Positions 17,493 to 24,968 of a DNA stretch of 64,000 nt are shown here, piece by piece. Every line of letters starts with the position of its first letter. The stretch's first letter is position 1. The position numbers and the translations under genes are program-made. The notes under the pieces were generated by a model. It was not told where the DNA came from, ran no database searches, and was given only the letters and a program-made list of their open reading frames with translations. Origin of the DNA: PMG-095 sp049324695. GTDB lineage: Bacteria > Myxococcota_A > Polyangia > Polyangiales > Polyangiaceae. Location: the NCBI GenBank assembly GCA_049324695.1, contig JBMOMJ010000048.1:310001-374000 (forward strand), read 5' to 3'.

Positions 17493-18725
17493 ATGCACGA
17501 CGAACACATCTCCCTCACGCGCGAAGCGCTTTACGCGAAGGTCTGGAAGACGCCGATGTCACGCCTCGCGGCCGAGTTCGGGATTTCCGACGTGGCACTC
17601 GCTAAGATCTGCAAGAAGCTCGACGTCCCAATACCGGGTCGCGGCTACTGGGCTCGCGTCACGAACGGGCAGAAGGTGAAACAGCCGAAACTCCCGAAGC
17701 CGCGCGAGGGCGCGCGCACGGAGTTCACGATCGCAAAGCGCGAGCCGCGCGATCCAACCGCACCCAGGGAGCAGCCGGAAGTGCCCTTCGTCGCGGTAGC
17801 GGACTCCCTCGCGGGGGCACACCCTGCCGTCCGTAAACTCTCTTCGCTGCTCGATGGTCGCGAGCCCGGACGCGCGAAGACACTCTATCTGCGGGGCGAC
17901 TCCGAAGCCACGGTCCGCCTTGGAGAAAAAACGAAACGCCGTGCGCTCCTGATCTTGGACGCAGTCCTGAAGGCACTGGAGGCGCGCGGACATTCTGCAA
18001 CCTTCAAGGTCCCCAAGGACGCGTGGAGCCCTCACGACCTGGAGGTGACGCTCGGGCCCGAAACCGTCAAGCTTTTCATCGCAGAGCGGCTCACGCGAAC
18101 GGAGCACAAGCTCACGCCGAAGGAGGAAGCGGATCGCGTTCGATACGGGTCGTCGTTGTTCGCGCCAAAACATGACTTCGACCCTTCGGGCAGGCTGAGC
18201 CTGCGAGCCCAGGGCCACTACGCAAAAAGCCGCAGGTGGTCCGACGGTACGCGGCAGCGGCTCGAAGACATACTTGGCACGGTCGTCCTCGGCATCGAGG
18301 ATGTCGCTCGGCGCACGGCGGAATACCGCGCGGAGCTCGAGGAGAGCCATCGGCGCCACGAGGAAGAGGAGCGACGACGGCAGACGAAGAAAGTGCTTCG
18401 CAACTATGAGCAGGCGCTCGGCAACGAGCTCGAACAAGCCGCCGAAGATCTGCGCCGCGCAACGGCCATCCGCGAGCTACTGCGCGCCGTTGCGAACGCG
18501 CCGATGCAGGAGGGAAAGGCCGACACAGTAAACGCTTGGCTCGACTGGGCAGCGGCCTGGGCCGACGAGATCGATCCCCGAACCGACGCCGCGCGGGCAG
18601 CGCGAATCGTGAAGCCCGACCCGTCGGCGATGTCCGAGGACGAGTTCAAATATTGGAGGGATTGGCCGGAGAGTGAGAAGCGTGTGAGCGCGTATTCGCC
18701 GGGATTCGAACCGTGGCGCGTCTAG
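17493..18725 (+). CDS. HTH-containing protein of unknown function
   Basis: 410 residues. The N terminus has a conserved stretch, LYAKVWKTPMSRLAAEFG followed by SDVALAKICKKL and PGRGYWARV, which looks like a helix-turn-helix and is shared by a broadly distributed family of uncharacterised bacterial proteins. Residues 260-330 are rich in Glu/Arg and probably form a coiled coil. The start has no clear Shine-Dalgarno. It diverges from the IetAS-CBASS operon. A role in defence is suggested only by position. Confidence 0.65.
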   Translation: MHDEHISLTREALYAKVWKTPMSRLAAEFGISDVALAKICKKLDVPIPGRGYWARVTNGQKVKQPKLPKPREGARTEFTIAKREPRDPTAPREQPEVPFVAVADSLAGAHPAVRKLSSLLDGREPGRAKTLYLRGDSEATVRLGEKTKRRALLILDAVLKALEARGHSATFKVPKDAWSPHDLEVTLGPETVKLFIAERLTRTEHKLTPKEEADRVRYGSSLFAPKHDFDPSGRLSLRAQGHYAKSRRWSDGTRQRLEDILGTVVLGIEDVARRTAEYRAELEESHRRHEEEERRRQTKKVLRNYEQALGNELEQAAEDLRRATAIRELLRAVANAPMQEGKADTVNAWLDWAAAWADEIDPRTDAARAARIVKPDPSAMSEDEFKYWRDWPESEKRVSAYSPGFEPWRV

Positions 18726-18849
18726 CACCGAGTGCGTCGCCTGGCCGATCGAACCTCGAACGACACAGGAACCGTCACGGATATTCAGCGCTCCATGGCT
18801 CTGACGACAACGAGCTTAAATCTCCTCCACGTCAGTCACGGCAGAAGCG

Positions 18850-19242
18850 CTATCCGATTGCGTCGTGAAGCTTCCTGAGCGCCGCTTTGCCTCGGAGCTT
18901 CGCGATCGCCGATTCCTCGATCTGCCTCACACGCTCCCGCGTCAACCCCAATACTTGCGCGATTTCCTCCAGCGTATGGGGCCCCTCGTTGGCAACTGCG
19001 AGCGCGCAGTCACGAGTCGCGTTCAGCGGCCGCCCGTCACGATCGGGATGCGCAAGGTGGTAGCGGCAACTGACTTGAGTGCAACGTTGTTCTATCGCAG
19101 ACGTCGCGCACCCGAGCACCGCAGGGAAACGAACTCGGTCCGGGACGACAGGCCGCTCAAGCGCGCGAGAGGGTTCGCTGCTCTTTGCAACGATGGGACC
19201 ATCGAAATTCTCGCCGACGATTGTTACTGCAGAGCTGCCCAT
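18850..19242 (-). CDS. Sigma-70 region 4-like phage regulator with Cys motif
   Basis: 130 residues from ATG 19242. A cysteine motif CTQVSCRYHL (near residues 52-62) precedes a helix-turn-helix of sigma region 4 type, HTLEEIAQVLGLTRERVRQI (near 90-110). The second helix is the -35 recognition helix pattern of sigma factors. Regions 1-3 of a sigma factor are absent, so it may act as a DNA-binding adaptor or phage transcription regulator. It closes a minus-strand run of phage-like genes. Confidence 0.7.
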   Translation of the reverse strand: MGSSAVTIVGENFDGPIVAKSSEPSRALERPVVPDRVRFPAVLGCATSAIEQRCTQVSCRYHLAHPDRDGRPLNATRDCALAVANEGPHTLEEIAQVLGLTRERVRQIEESAIAKLRGKAALRKLHDAIG

Positions 19243-19259
19243 ACTGCGCTCTCGGTGCG

Positions 19260-19589
19260 CTAACACCACCACGGCGCCGCAACCCACGCCGCGAAAGCGC
19301 GCATGTGCTCATCATCCCAACGCGAAAGCGCCCGATGCATGTCGAACCGCCCGCGATTGGCGTCGCCTTCGGGAGCGCACGCGAGCCCGAACTCCGACCA
19401 GTCGTCACTCGAGTTCCACACGCTGAGCACGAACAACGCTGCCTCCTTCTCGCCGCTGCTCATCGGCACGCAGTACTGGGCGAACCGGATGGCATCCCAC
19501 GGCCTGAAAAGCCGCGTCGGAACGCAACGCCGAAGCGATGGGAACGACAGCGCCAGAGCCTCGAGTTGTTGAACCTTGTTGGACGACAT
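19260..19589 (-). CDS. Small conserved-looking phage-associated protein
   Basis: 109 residues from ATG 19589 with a good AGGAGAGG. It is rich in Trp and Phe (WDAIRFAQ, WDDEHMRAFAAWV) and has no membrane segment. It lies 21 bases after the gene upstream and 17 before the sigma-like gene, so it is probably co-transcribed. No function is recognised. Confidence 0.55.
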   Translation of the reverse strand: MSSNKVQQLEALALSFPSLRRCVPTRLFRPWDAIRFAQYCVPMSSGEKEAALFVLSVWNSSDDWSEFGLACAPEGDANRGRFDMHRALSRWDDEHMRAFAAWVAAPWWC

Positions 19590-19610
19590 CGGTACCTCTC
19601 CTTCCCTTCC

Positions 19611-20048
19611 CTATCGATTGCGCGGCAGGCGTCGAAACGCGCCAGCGAAGTTGTGCAGCGCTCGTTCGGTGATGTTCTCGCGCCCGCTCTCGTCGACGAG
19701 CAGGTTGGTCGCGAGCTCTTGCGCGGCGAACCCTAGCTCTCCGCCGAGCGCGCGCATCGCAAGCACGCGAAGACCGACGCGCGGTGGATTCGCGGACGGT
19801 GTTGGTGCGGGAGCGGAGCTGCGATTGCGCTCCTGCAACATGTAGAGGCTGTAGAGCAACCCAGCGAGCTCGCGGTCCGAAATGCATCGAAGGCGGTCGA
19901 GACCGGATTGCTCGTGGATGAGCAGCGTCGGATCGAACGGGTAGTCCTCGACGCTCGCTGCGCGTTGGCCCACGGCGGAAGCTTCGTCGGCGCGCCGCGC
20001 AGGCGGCGGAGCATCGGTCTCAACGTGACGACGCGCCCGCTCATTCAT
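19611..20048 (-). CDS. Small protein of phage replication operon
   Basis: 145 residues; ATG 20048 overlaps the end of the replication-like gene by eight bases. The first 40 residues are basic and proline-rich and the rest helical (DRELAGLLYSLYML, LRVLAMRALGGELG). No motif is recognised. Coupling to the gene upstream suggests a helper of replication, for example a helicase-loader-like partner, but that is only positional inference. Confidence 0.55.
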   Translation of the reverse strand: MNERARRHVETDAPPPARRADEASAVGQRAASVEDYPFDPTLLIHEQSGLDRLRCISDRELAGLLYSLYMLQERNRSSAPAPTPSANPPRVGLRVLAMRALGGELGFAAQELATNLLVDESGRENITERALHNFAGAFRRLPRNR

Positions 20049-21210
20049 TGGCCGCCTCGACATCACGGCGAAGGAGTTCGAGCGCCTTCGCAACGCCAGG
20101 GTTGGTAACTCGAGCGCGGCCGTCTGCGCCCGGTAGGTTGCGGCGCACGACTTCGAGGCTCAGTGACGAGAGGCCGAGCTTCTTCCCGTTCAAAGACCAC
20201 CATGCTTGGCGCGGGACCGTGCGGGCGACGTATTCGAGCGCAGGCTGCGGGATCCCCGCCGCGTAGAGCTTGAGCACGGCTTGGACGCCTGGGTCGTCGT
20301 CGTAGCCGCCGAGGTAGCCGTTCGCGACTCCCGTTGCTTCTGCCAGCGCGGCCGCGATGCTTTGCACTTCGGGCCAGCGCTCGGGATGGAGCGAGCGACC
20401 GAGGTGTGGCTTCTCGAGGACGAGCGCCGCGCGCTCTTGGATGGGCAGCTCGAACGTCGGCGCGTCCTGTCCCCGAAAATTCAACTTACGTTGATCGTCC
20501 TCTTCCTCCTCGTCCCTGCTCGATGAAACGCGCGCAGGTGAAACGCTCCGCGAAACGGGCGATGAAACGCTCCCGGCAACGCATGAAACGCGAGCCGTTT
20601 CGCGGGCGCTCGGAGGATGAAGAAGATCTCTTTGTTTGTATTTCTCTCTATTTAGGGGCTGCGAAGGATCCGGTTCTCTTTCACCGCGCGAGGATGAAAC
20701 GTTACGTGAAACGCCGGATGTAACGCCCGAAACGGCGGGTGAAACGGCCGATGTAACGGGGTCGGTAACCGCGACGGCGCGAGACGGCGCGCTGGGCTCG
20801 GACAGGGCAGCGCGCTTGTTGGCACGATGGCGGCGGACTCGTTCTGTGGATGATGCTGGTGCTCGCGCGATGTCGCGCGGCGGCTGGATGTCCGAGGGCT
20901 CCCAGCGAGCCGCTTGCGATACTGGGAGTTCGGGGATCCAGATCGAATTTTCGTCGGTCTCGAGGAAGCGATGTCGAACGAGCAGCGCAACAGCGGCGCG
21001 CACGGGGTCACGCTCGTCGCTGTGCGGAGCTAAGGCTTCGACGAGCGCCGCCTCTGGATCGGTCACACCAGAGACGAGGGTGCCGTCCTCCTCGGCGAGC
21101 TGGTTGAGGAGCTCGCGAAGGCCGCGCGCCATGACGGGCCACAGGCGCTCTTCCAGCGGCTCGCGGACGAACTGCTTTCGCCATCGCTCACGTGACCAGT
21201 CTCGGTTCAT
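20041..21210 (-). CDS. Phage/plasmid replication initiator-like protein with internal iterons
   Basis: 389 residues. The N-terminal 90 residues (RERWRKQFVRE, VRHRFLETDEN) resemble the winged-helix start of phage replication-organiser proteins. The middle (about 145-245) is a low-complexity linker with repeated (S/T)-x2-V tetrapeptides interrupted by an acidic run. The C-terminal domain is helical. The repeated DNA in the linker, about 13 units at mostly 12-base spacing with every valine encoded GTT, looks like origin iterons inside an initiator gene, as in lambda O. ATGA overlap joins it to the gene upstream. Confidence 0.6.
   Translation of the reverse strand: MNRDWSRERWRKQFVREPLEERLWPVMARGLRELLNQLAEEDGTLVSGVTDPEAALVEALAPHSDERDPVRAAVALLVRHRFLETDENSIWIPELPVSQAARWEPSDIQPPRDIARAPASSTERVRRHRANKRAALSEPSAPSRAVAVTDPVTSAVSPAVSGVTSGVSRNVSSSRGEREPDPSQPLNREKYKQRDLLHPPSARETARVSCVAGSVSSPVSRSVSPARVSSSRDEEEEDDQRKLNFRGQDAPTFELPIQERAALVLEKPHLGRSLHPERWPEVQSIAAALAEATGVANGYLGGYDDDPGVQAVLKLYAAGIPQPALEYVARTVPRQAWWSLNGKKLGLSSLSLEVVRRNLPGADGRARVTNPGVAKALELLRRDVEAANE
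20525..20770 (-). repeat. 12-bp-period iteron-like repeats inside the initiator-like gene
   Basis: On the plus strand the unit is (T)GAAACG or GTAACG. Cluster 1 has units at 20525, 20540, 20552, 20564, 20576 (GCAACG) and 20585. Cluster 2 has units at 20696, 20708, 20720, 20729, 20741, 20753 and 20765. Spacing is mostly 12 and otherwise 9 or 15, always a multiple of three because the DNA is coding. All 13 valines in the units use GTT, a codon the surrounding gene avoids, which points to selection on DNA sequence. Confidence 0.65.
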
Positions 21211-21443
21211 GGCGTGAAGTCCTCCTCGATGAGCGCGGCAATGCTGTGCGCGGGCAGCTCCGGAAAGCGGCGCCGCAGCATCCGAAGGAGCTGGAACCGC
21301 GCGATGTCGCCCGACAGGGTGTCGTCGAACGCGGCCACGAGGCGCTGGCCGCGCCCGGCCGCGGAGCGCCTGGCCAGGGCAAACGCCGTGCTCCGAAGGC
21401 TCTTCGCGGGGGCGTCAGCGGCGGCTCGGTTAAAGGTGGTCAC
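21207..21443 (-). CDS. Small basic protein upstream of replication gene
   Basis: 78 residues; its stop overlaps the initiator-like start (ATGA). Composition is Ala/Arg-rich with a helical C terminus (IARFQLLRMLRRRF). No family recognised. Tight coupling supports it as a real gene of the replication operon. Confidence 0.5.
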   Translation of the reverse strand: MTTFNRAAADAPAKSLRSTAFALARRSAAGRGQRLVAAFDDTLSGDIARFQLLRMLRRRFPELPAHSIAALIEEDFTP

Positions 21444-21454
21444 CCCAGGCTCCC

Positions 21455-21763
21455 TCAGGGGTTCGGCTCTCCAGCCAGCACCTGTGCGACCCTGGCGCGG
21501 GCGGCGTGCTCATCAAGAGCGGCCAGGAAGTCGGCGAGCTCTGGGTCCGTCGTCTTGAGCGCCTCCTCGCCCGTTTGCCCTGCGGCAAACTCCGCGGCGC
21601 GCTCGGCTTCGGCTCGGGGAATTTCGGCTTCGCTGGTTCGTGTACTTTGCGGAGGGTTACGCTGCTTGTCCGAGGATTCTCCGCGATCCTCGCTGTTCAA
21701 TTCCCGGCGCCTCCACAATGATTCCGCATACTTGCGGATGCCCGTCAACGGATCCGTCAACAT
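21455..21763 (-). CDS. Hypothetical protein overlapping the integrase 3' end (doubtful)
   Basis: Up to 102 residues from ATG 21763. Its C-terminal half (LADFLAALDEHAARARV) looks plausible for a small helical protein, and it ends 11 bases before the next gene. However, its first 35 residues are the alternative reading of the attachment-like core (LWRRRELNSEDRG) and overlap the integrase by about 100 bases. It may be a chimera created by integration, or not translated. Confidence 0.35.
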   Translation of the reverse strand: MLTDPLTGIRKYAESLWRRRELNSEDRGESSDKQRNPPQSTRTSEAEIPRAEAERAAEFAAGQTGEEALKTTDPELADFLAALDEHAARARVAQVLAGEPNP

Positions 21764-23078
21764 TTGGGCCCTCGTCGCCCTCGTCTGAGAGCCCATCGCC
21801 CGCCGCTCGGAGGAGCCTTCCAGAGCCCTCCGAGGGCGTGCGCGGCTCCGCCGTGTTCGAGCTCCCGGTCTGATCGCAGTCGGAGCTTCCCGGAGCCGAC
21901 GCCGCCTTCCGCAGCCTGAGCGGGTGGCGGTCGTTCGCGTCGGCCCCGAAGTCGAGCGCGCTCATCACCTCGCAGAGCGGGCCCCACTGCCAATGGTTAT
22001 ACCAGTCGATCATCTTCCCCTTCGCTTTCGAGTTGTGGGTGATCGCCTCGATGACGTCCTCGCGTGGTGAGCCGCGGCGCGCGAACGTCGTGAACGTGTG
22101 GCGCGTGGAGTGGAGCGACGTGTTCACGACGTCGGCCTCATCGCAAGCCTTGCGCCACAGCTTGTACCCACTCGACTTCGTCTGGTTGCGCTCGGGATGA
22201 TAGAGATTCGGAACGATCCAGTCGTCGAGCGTGGGCCGCTTGCAGTAAACGAGCTCCCAACCCTCTGCCCACCACCACTCGAGCATCTCCTGCAGCTTCG
22301 GATGAACGGGGATCACACGGGGACGCGTTTCGCCCTCTTCCTCATCGCCCTTGAGCGGCTGATCGTTGTACTGCGAGTCACAGATGAGCGCAGTGAGCGG
22401 ACTCGCGTCGCGAATCCAATCGCGAAAACGTCGCCCGCAGATTTCGCCCTCGCGCATGCCTGAGAAGAATGCGAGCCAGATGAACAACCGACGCTTCACG
22501 CTGACGCGCTCGGATAGAAGCTTCTGGACATCGGCGCCGCGATACGCAGGGCGCTCTTTGCTGCCCGCCTTGATCGTGCCGCGCGGAAGCATGCAGGGGT
22601 TGTGGGGAACGATTTCGTTGAAGACCGCATCGCCGAACATCGTGCGAATCGTTCCGTAGACATTCTTCAGTGCCTTCTCGCCAAGCACCCGCTTCGGGAC
22701 GCCGTCGACGATCACTTTCTTTGCTCGAATCTCCTGCACAAGCTTGAGAAAGTGCGGTGGCCGAGCATCGTCCATGCGCATGTCCGCGAACCATGGGATC
22801 GAAAGCGCGTGCAGCTCGACCTGTCGTCTTTCGCTCTCCTTGTTCCGATTAGTGCGACCAGCAAAGAAGCGTTCCGCGTAGCCTTTAATTGTGATTCCTC
22901 CGGAACGCGCGTTGGGCGGCACGTAAGTTCCGTCTTTCACTTCGCGTTTGCGGCGCGCCTCGAGGCGCCGCGCTTCCCGTTTATCGCTGCCGGCAGCCTC
23001 CCAGTATTGCTCGCCCTTCCACCAGACAGCGATGTGGTAGACGGTCTTGTTCTTGCGCTTACGGGCAACGAGAGCCAT
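21657..23078 (-). CDS. int: Tyrosine recombinase / phage integrase
   Basis: 473 residues. The catalytic set is visible: Arg209 in SGMREGE, His323-x2-Arg326 in HSTRHTF, His348 and the nucleophile Tyr360 in DWYNHW. An N-terminal arm-binding region (residues 10-60) and a core-binding SAM-like region precede it. The C-terminal 90 residues beyond Tyr360 are long, low in structure and end in the tRNA-like attachment core. The upstream excisionase-like gene overlaps the start by 20 bases. It catalyses integration and excision of the phage-like element. Confidence 0.92.
   Translation of the reverse strand: MALVARKRKNKTVYHIAVWWKGEQYWEAAGSDKREARRLEARRKREVKDGTYVPPNARSGGITIKGYAERFFAGRTNRNKESERRQVELHALSIPWFADMRMDDARPPHFLKLVQEIRAKKVIVDGVPKRVLGEKALKNVYGTIRTMFGDAVFNEIVPHNPCMLPRGTIKAGSKERPAYRGADVQKLLSERVSVKRRLFIWLAFFSGMREGEICGRRFRDWIRDASPLTALICDSQYNDQPLKGDEEEGETRPRVIPVHPKLQEMLEWWWAEGWELVYCKRPTLDDWIVPNLYHPERNQTKSSGYKLWRKACDEADVVNTSLHSTRHTFTTFARRGSPREDVIEAITHNSKAKGKMIDWYNHWQWGPLCEVMSALDFGADANDRHPLRLRKAASAPGSSDCDQTGSSNTAEPRTPSEGSGRLLRAAGDGLSDEGDEGPNVDGSVDGHPQVCGIIVEAPGIEQRGSRRILGQAA
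21696..21715 (+). other. Attachment-site core resembling a tRNA/tmRNA 3' end
   Basis: The 20 bases read as the last part of a T-loop, the 3' half of the T-stem and the acceptor 3' strand of a tRNA or tmRNA (TTCAATTC, then CCGG, then CGCCTCCA). The 5' half of such an RNA is not present, so this is a fragment. It sits inside the 3' end of the integrase gene and produces its terminal EAPGIEQ. Placement at an integrase end is typical of attP/attL cores of elements that integrate into tRNA or ssrA genes. No second copy was found in the window. Confidence 0.5.
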
Positions 23079-23229
23079 TCGTCTTCCTTTCGCACCACGC
23101 GACGACCTCAGAACATCGGAAGCGCCAAAGCTTTCCCAAGCGGAACGCGGGCAGCCCTTCGCGCTCGACCAAAACCAGCACGTGCGGCTCGCTGCACCGC
23201 AGGAGCGCAGCGACTTCAGCGCGCGTCAT
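23059..23229 (-). CDS. Excisionase-like small DNA-binding protein
   Basis: 56 residues from ATG 23229. The sequence MTRAEVAALLRC then VLVEREGLPAFRLGKLWRF is the winged helix-turn-helix of the MerR/excisionase (HTH_17) family. It overlaps the integrase start by 20 bases, the usual xis-int arrangement. An upstream in-frame extension to 23358 exists but looks non-coding. Predicted to direct excision together with the integrase. Confidence 0.75.
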   Translation of the reverse strand: MTRAEVAALLRCSEPHVLVLVEREGLPAFRLGKLWRFRCSEVVAWCERKTNGSRCP

Positions 23230-23365
23230 GATCTCGCGGGCGCCCTCAGCGAGCTCGGCGTGCCCTTCTCGGCGCGCGGTTGAGACAACGCCGGACGGCG
23301 CCTCCGCTATTCCGCCCGCGTTTTCGAGCTTTTTTCGCTGAAAATGCGCCCCTGCCATCGGACCG

Positions 23366-23393
23366 TTGTGCCCAGTATGGTTTATCGTATAGT
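23366..23393 (+). promoter_or_regulatory. Predicted sigma-70-type promoter for the HTH regulator
   Basis: TTGTGC (23366-23371), a 16-base spacer and TATAGT (23388-23393) lie in an AT-rich patch 47 bases before ATG 23440. The patch stands out in this GC-rich window. It fits a phage repressor promoter in the divergent xis/regulator region. Confidence 0.4.
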
Positions 23394-23439
23394 AACTTCA
23401 AGGCCAAAGGTAACCCGGTCCCGACTTTTTTCGCGCGAG

Positions 23440-23952
23440 ATGGCACCCAAGAACCTTACCGATGATCAGAACGCCCGCCTGCGAGCCATCGTAAAGCGTG
23501 AGCTTTGCGCGCGCGTGCCAGCACAGCTGCACTTGGCTCCGCTCCTGGGCATCACCCAGGCGAGCCTCTCGAGGTTCTTGGACGGCCAGTGCGGAGTCGG
23601 CGCGGCCGTCGCGCTCCGAATTGCTTTCTTGCTGAATCGGTCTGTCGAGGACATCTTGGGCCTCGAACGCGACGCCGGCCTGCAAGATCCCCAAGAGGAG
23701 CGCTACCCGTCGCGGTTGCTCACTGCGCGCGCCGCCTATCTGGATGGCGTACCCCTCACCAACATCCGGGCCGTTCTCTCTTCATCTTTGAGATTCGACG
23801 GCGACCCCGGCCCGCGCTGGTGGCGGAAGATGATGGATGAGGGCCACCTCGCGAAACCCGGGAATAAGCGCGACACCGACTGGGCCGTGAGCCAAGTCAA
23901 AGTCGGATGGCCTTCGTCGCCCAAGCGTGGCCGTCAACCAAAGCGGCGCTAA
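23440..23952 (+). CDS. Phage-type HTH transcriptional regulator
   Basis: 170 residues from ATG 23440. A Cro/CI-like helix-turn-helix lies near residues 20-60 (LAPLLGITQASLSRFLDG, then VALRIAFLLN). It diverges from the excisionase-integrase pair, the typical place of a lysogeny repressor. A C-terminal region of about 90 residues is not recognised. The ImmA-like gene that follows could be its antirepressor. Confidence 0.7.
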   Translation: MAPKNLTDDQNARLRAIVKRELCARVPAQLHLAPLLGITQASLSRFLDGQCGVGAAVALRIAFLLNRSVEDILGLERDAGLQDPQEERYPSRLLTARAAYLDGVPLTNIRAVLSSSLRFDGDPGPRWWRKMMDEGHLAKPGNKRDTDWAVSQVKVGWPSSPKRGRQPKRR

Positions 23953-24064
23953 GCTCCCGGCGCCGACAGCTGCGCAACGTCGGCGTGGGTGATCGGATGG
24001 GCTCGTTGCGCACGAGTCGCTGAAGGCTTCGCCAGCCATTCCACCTAAGGGATTAGCGTCCTGA

Positions 24065-24703
24065 ATGCGGGAGGATCGCGTCGAACGTGCGCAGGCGATG
24101 TTCGCCGAGCGCGCGGTTAAAGATTTGTACAACGCTGCGAGGATCTGCCCAGGAAGTCCTCGCGGCGCGACCGCGCTCGCCCAAGCGGTGCTCGGCCGCA
24201 GCTGCATCCGCATTCTTCCGCGCCATTCCATCCCCAAAAGTGCGCTGGTTTGGGATCGACGCGCACCGGTGATTCAACTTCGCGAGGGCCTCACTCCGCG
24301 AGAGCTCAATCACCATGCCGCGCACGAGCTCGGTGAATGGCACCTTCGCGTGAACAACTATCGCGGACCGGAACCCGAGGAACTCGTGCGTCGCATCGCG
24401 GCGTCGCTCTGCGTTCCTCAGAAAGCATTCCACGCCGCACGCGCAGCGCTCGGTGACGATCTGCGTGCACTCAGCAGAGCCTTCGTCGTGTCCGAGAGTC
24501 TAATGGCGCTCCGCATCGCCGAGTGCCTGGGCCCTGCCACTGCGCTCATTACGCCGCGCCGAATTCGAACACGAGGCGCAGCGTGGAGCTGGCCATCTTC
24601 GCCAGACGAATGGCGCGAGCTCGTGCAGCGGGCGCCTAGGGATGGGATGCACGTCCACCGTCTGTGCGACGCGCGGGGGCGCCTGGTGATTCGGGCACGG
24701 TGA
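24065..24703 (+). CDS. ImmA/IrrE-like peptidase with altered zinc motif
   Basis: 212 residues. Residues 82-94 read NHHAAHELGEWHL, matching the ImmA/IrrE zinc-peptidase helix except that the usual HExxH is HELGE, with another His two residues later (His87, Glu88, Glu91, His93). ImmA-type proteases cleave phage or ICE repressors to induce the element. The neighbouring HTH gene would be the substrate. Whether the altered motif still binds zinc cannot be told from sequence. Confidence 0.65.
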   Translation: MREDRVERAQAMFAERAVKDLYNAARICPGSPRGATALAQAVLGRSCIRILPRHSIPKSALVWDRRAPVIQLREGLTPRELNHHAAHELGEWHLRVNNYRGPEPEELVRRIAASLCVPQKAFHAARAALGDDLRALSRAFVVSESLMALRIAECLGPATALITPRRIRTRGAAWSWPSSPDEWRELVQRAPRDGMHVHRLCDARGRLVIRAR

Positions 24704-24968
24704 GCGCGAAGCGCAACTCAGTTGGCTGCCGTCTGCCAGCGAAGTGCTCCGGAAAAAAATTACCATTTGGAAACCACGGAACGTCCGGCAGCATCGCGGC
24801 CCCGAGCTGCTGTCCTCGAATCACGAACGAGTGACATCCCGAACCGTGCGGCTCCACCGCGCGGGCCTCGGGGGAAGCAACGAAGACAGTTTCATCGACG
24901 GGAGCGTGATCACTCTCATGGCGACAGCAGCCAGCATGGCCGCCCGGTCGCGAAGCTAGGAGGTTCCC

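Noticed and set aside
18690..18725. GGTTCGAATCCCGG on the minus strand, like a tRNA T-loop
   Set aside because: The T-stem does not pair and no cloverleaf can be drawn; it lies within the end of a convincing coding region.
20041..20780. CRISPR array suspected from regularly spaced repeats
   Set aside because: Units are only six to seven bases at 12-base spacing inside an open reading frame; no cas gene is in the window.
24744..24959. 71-residue ORF ending at the Shine-Dalgarno of the tyrosinase-like gene
   Set aside because: No ribosome site at its start, unnatural composition, and no motif; it is probably not translated.
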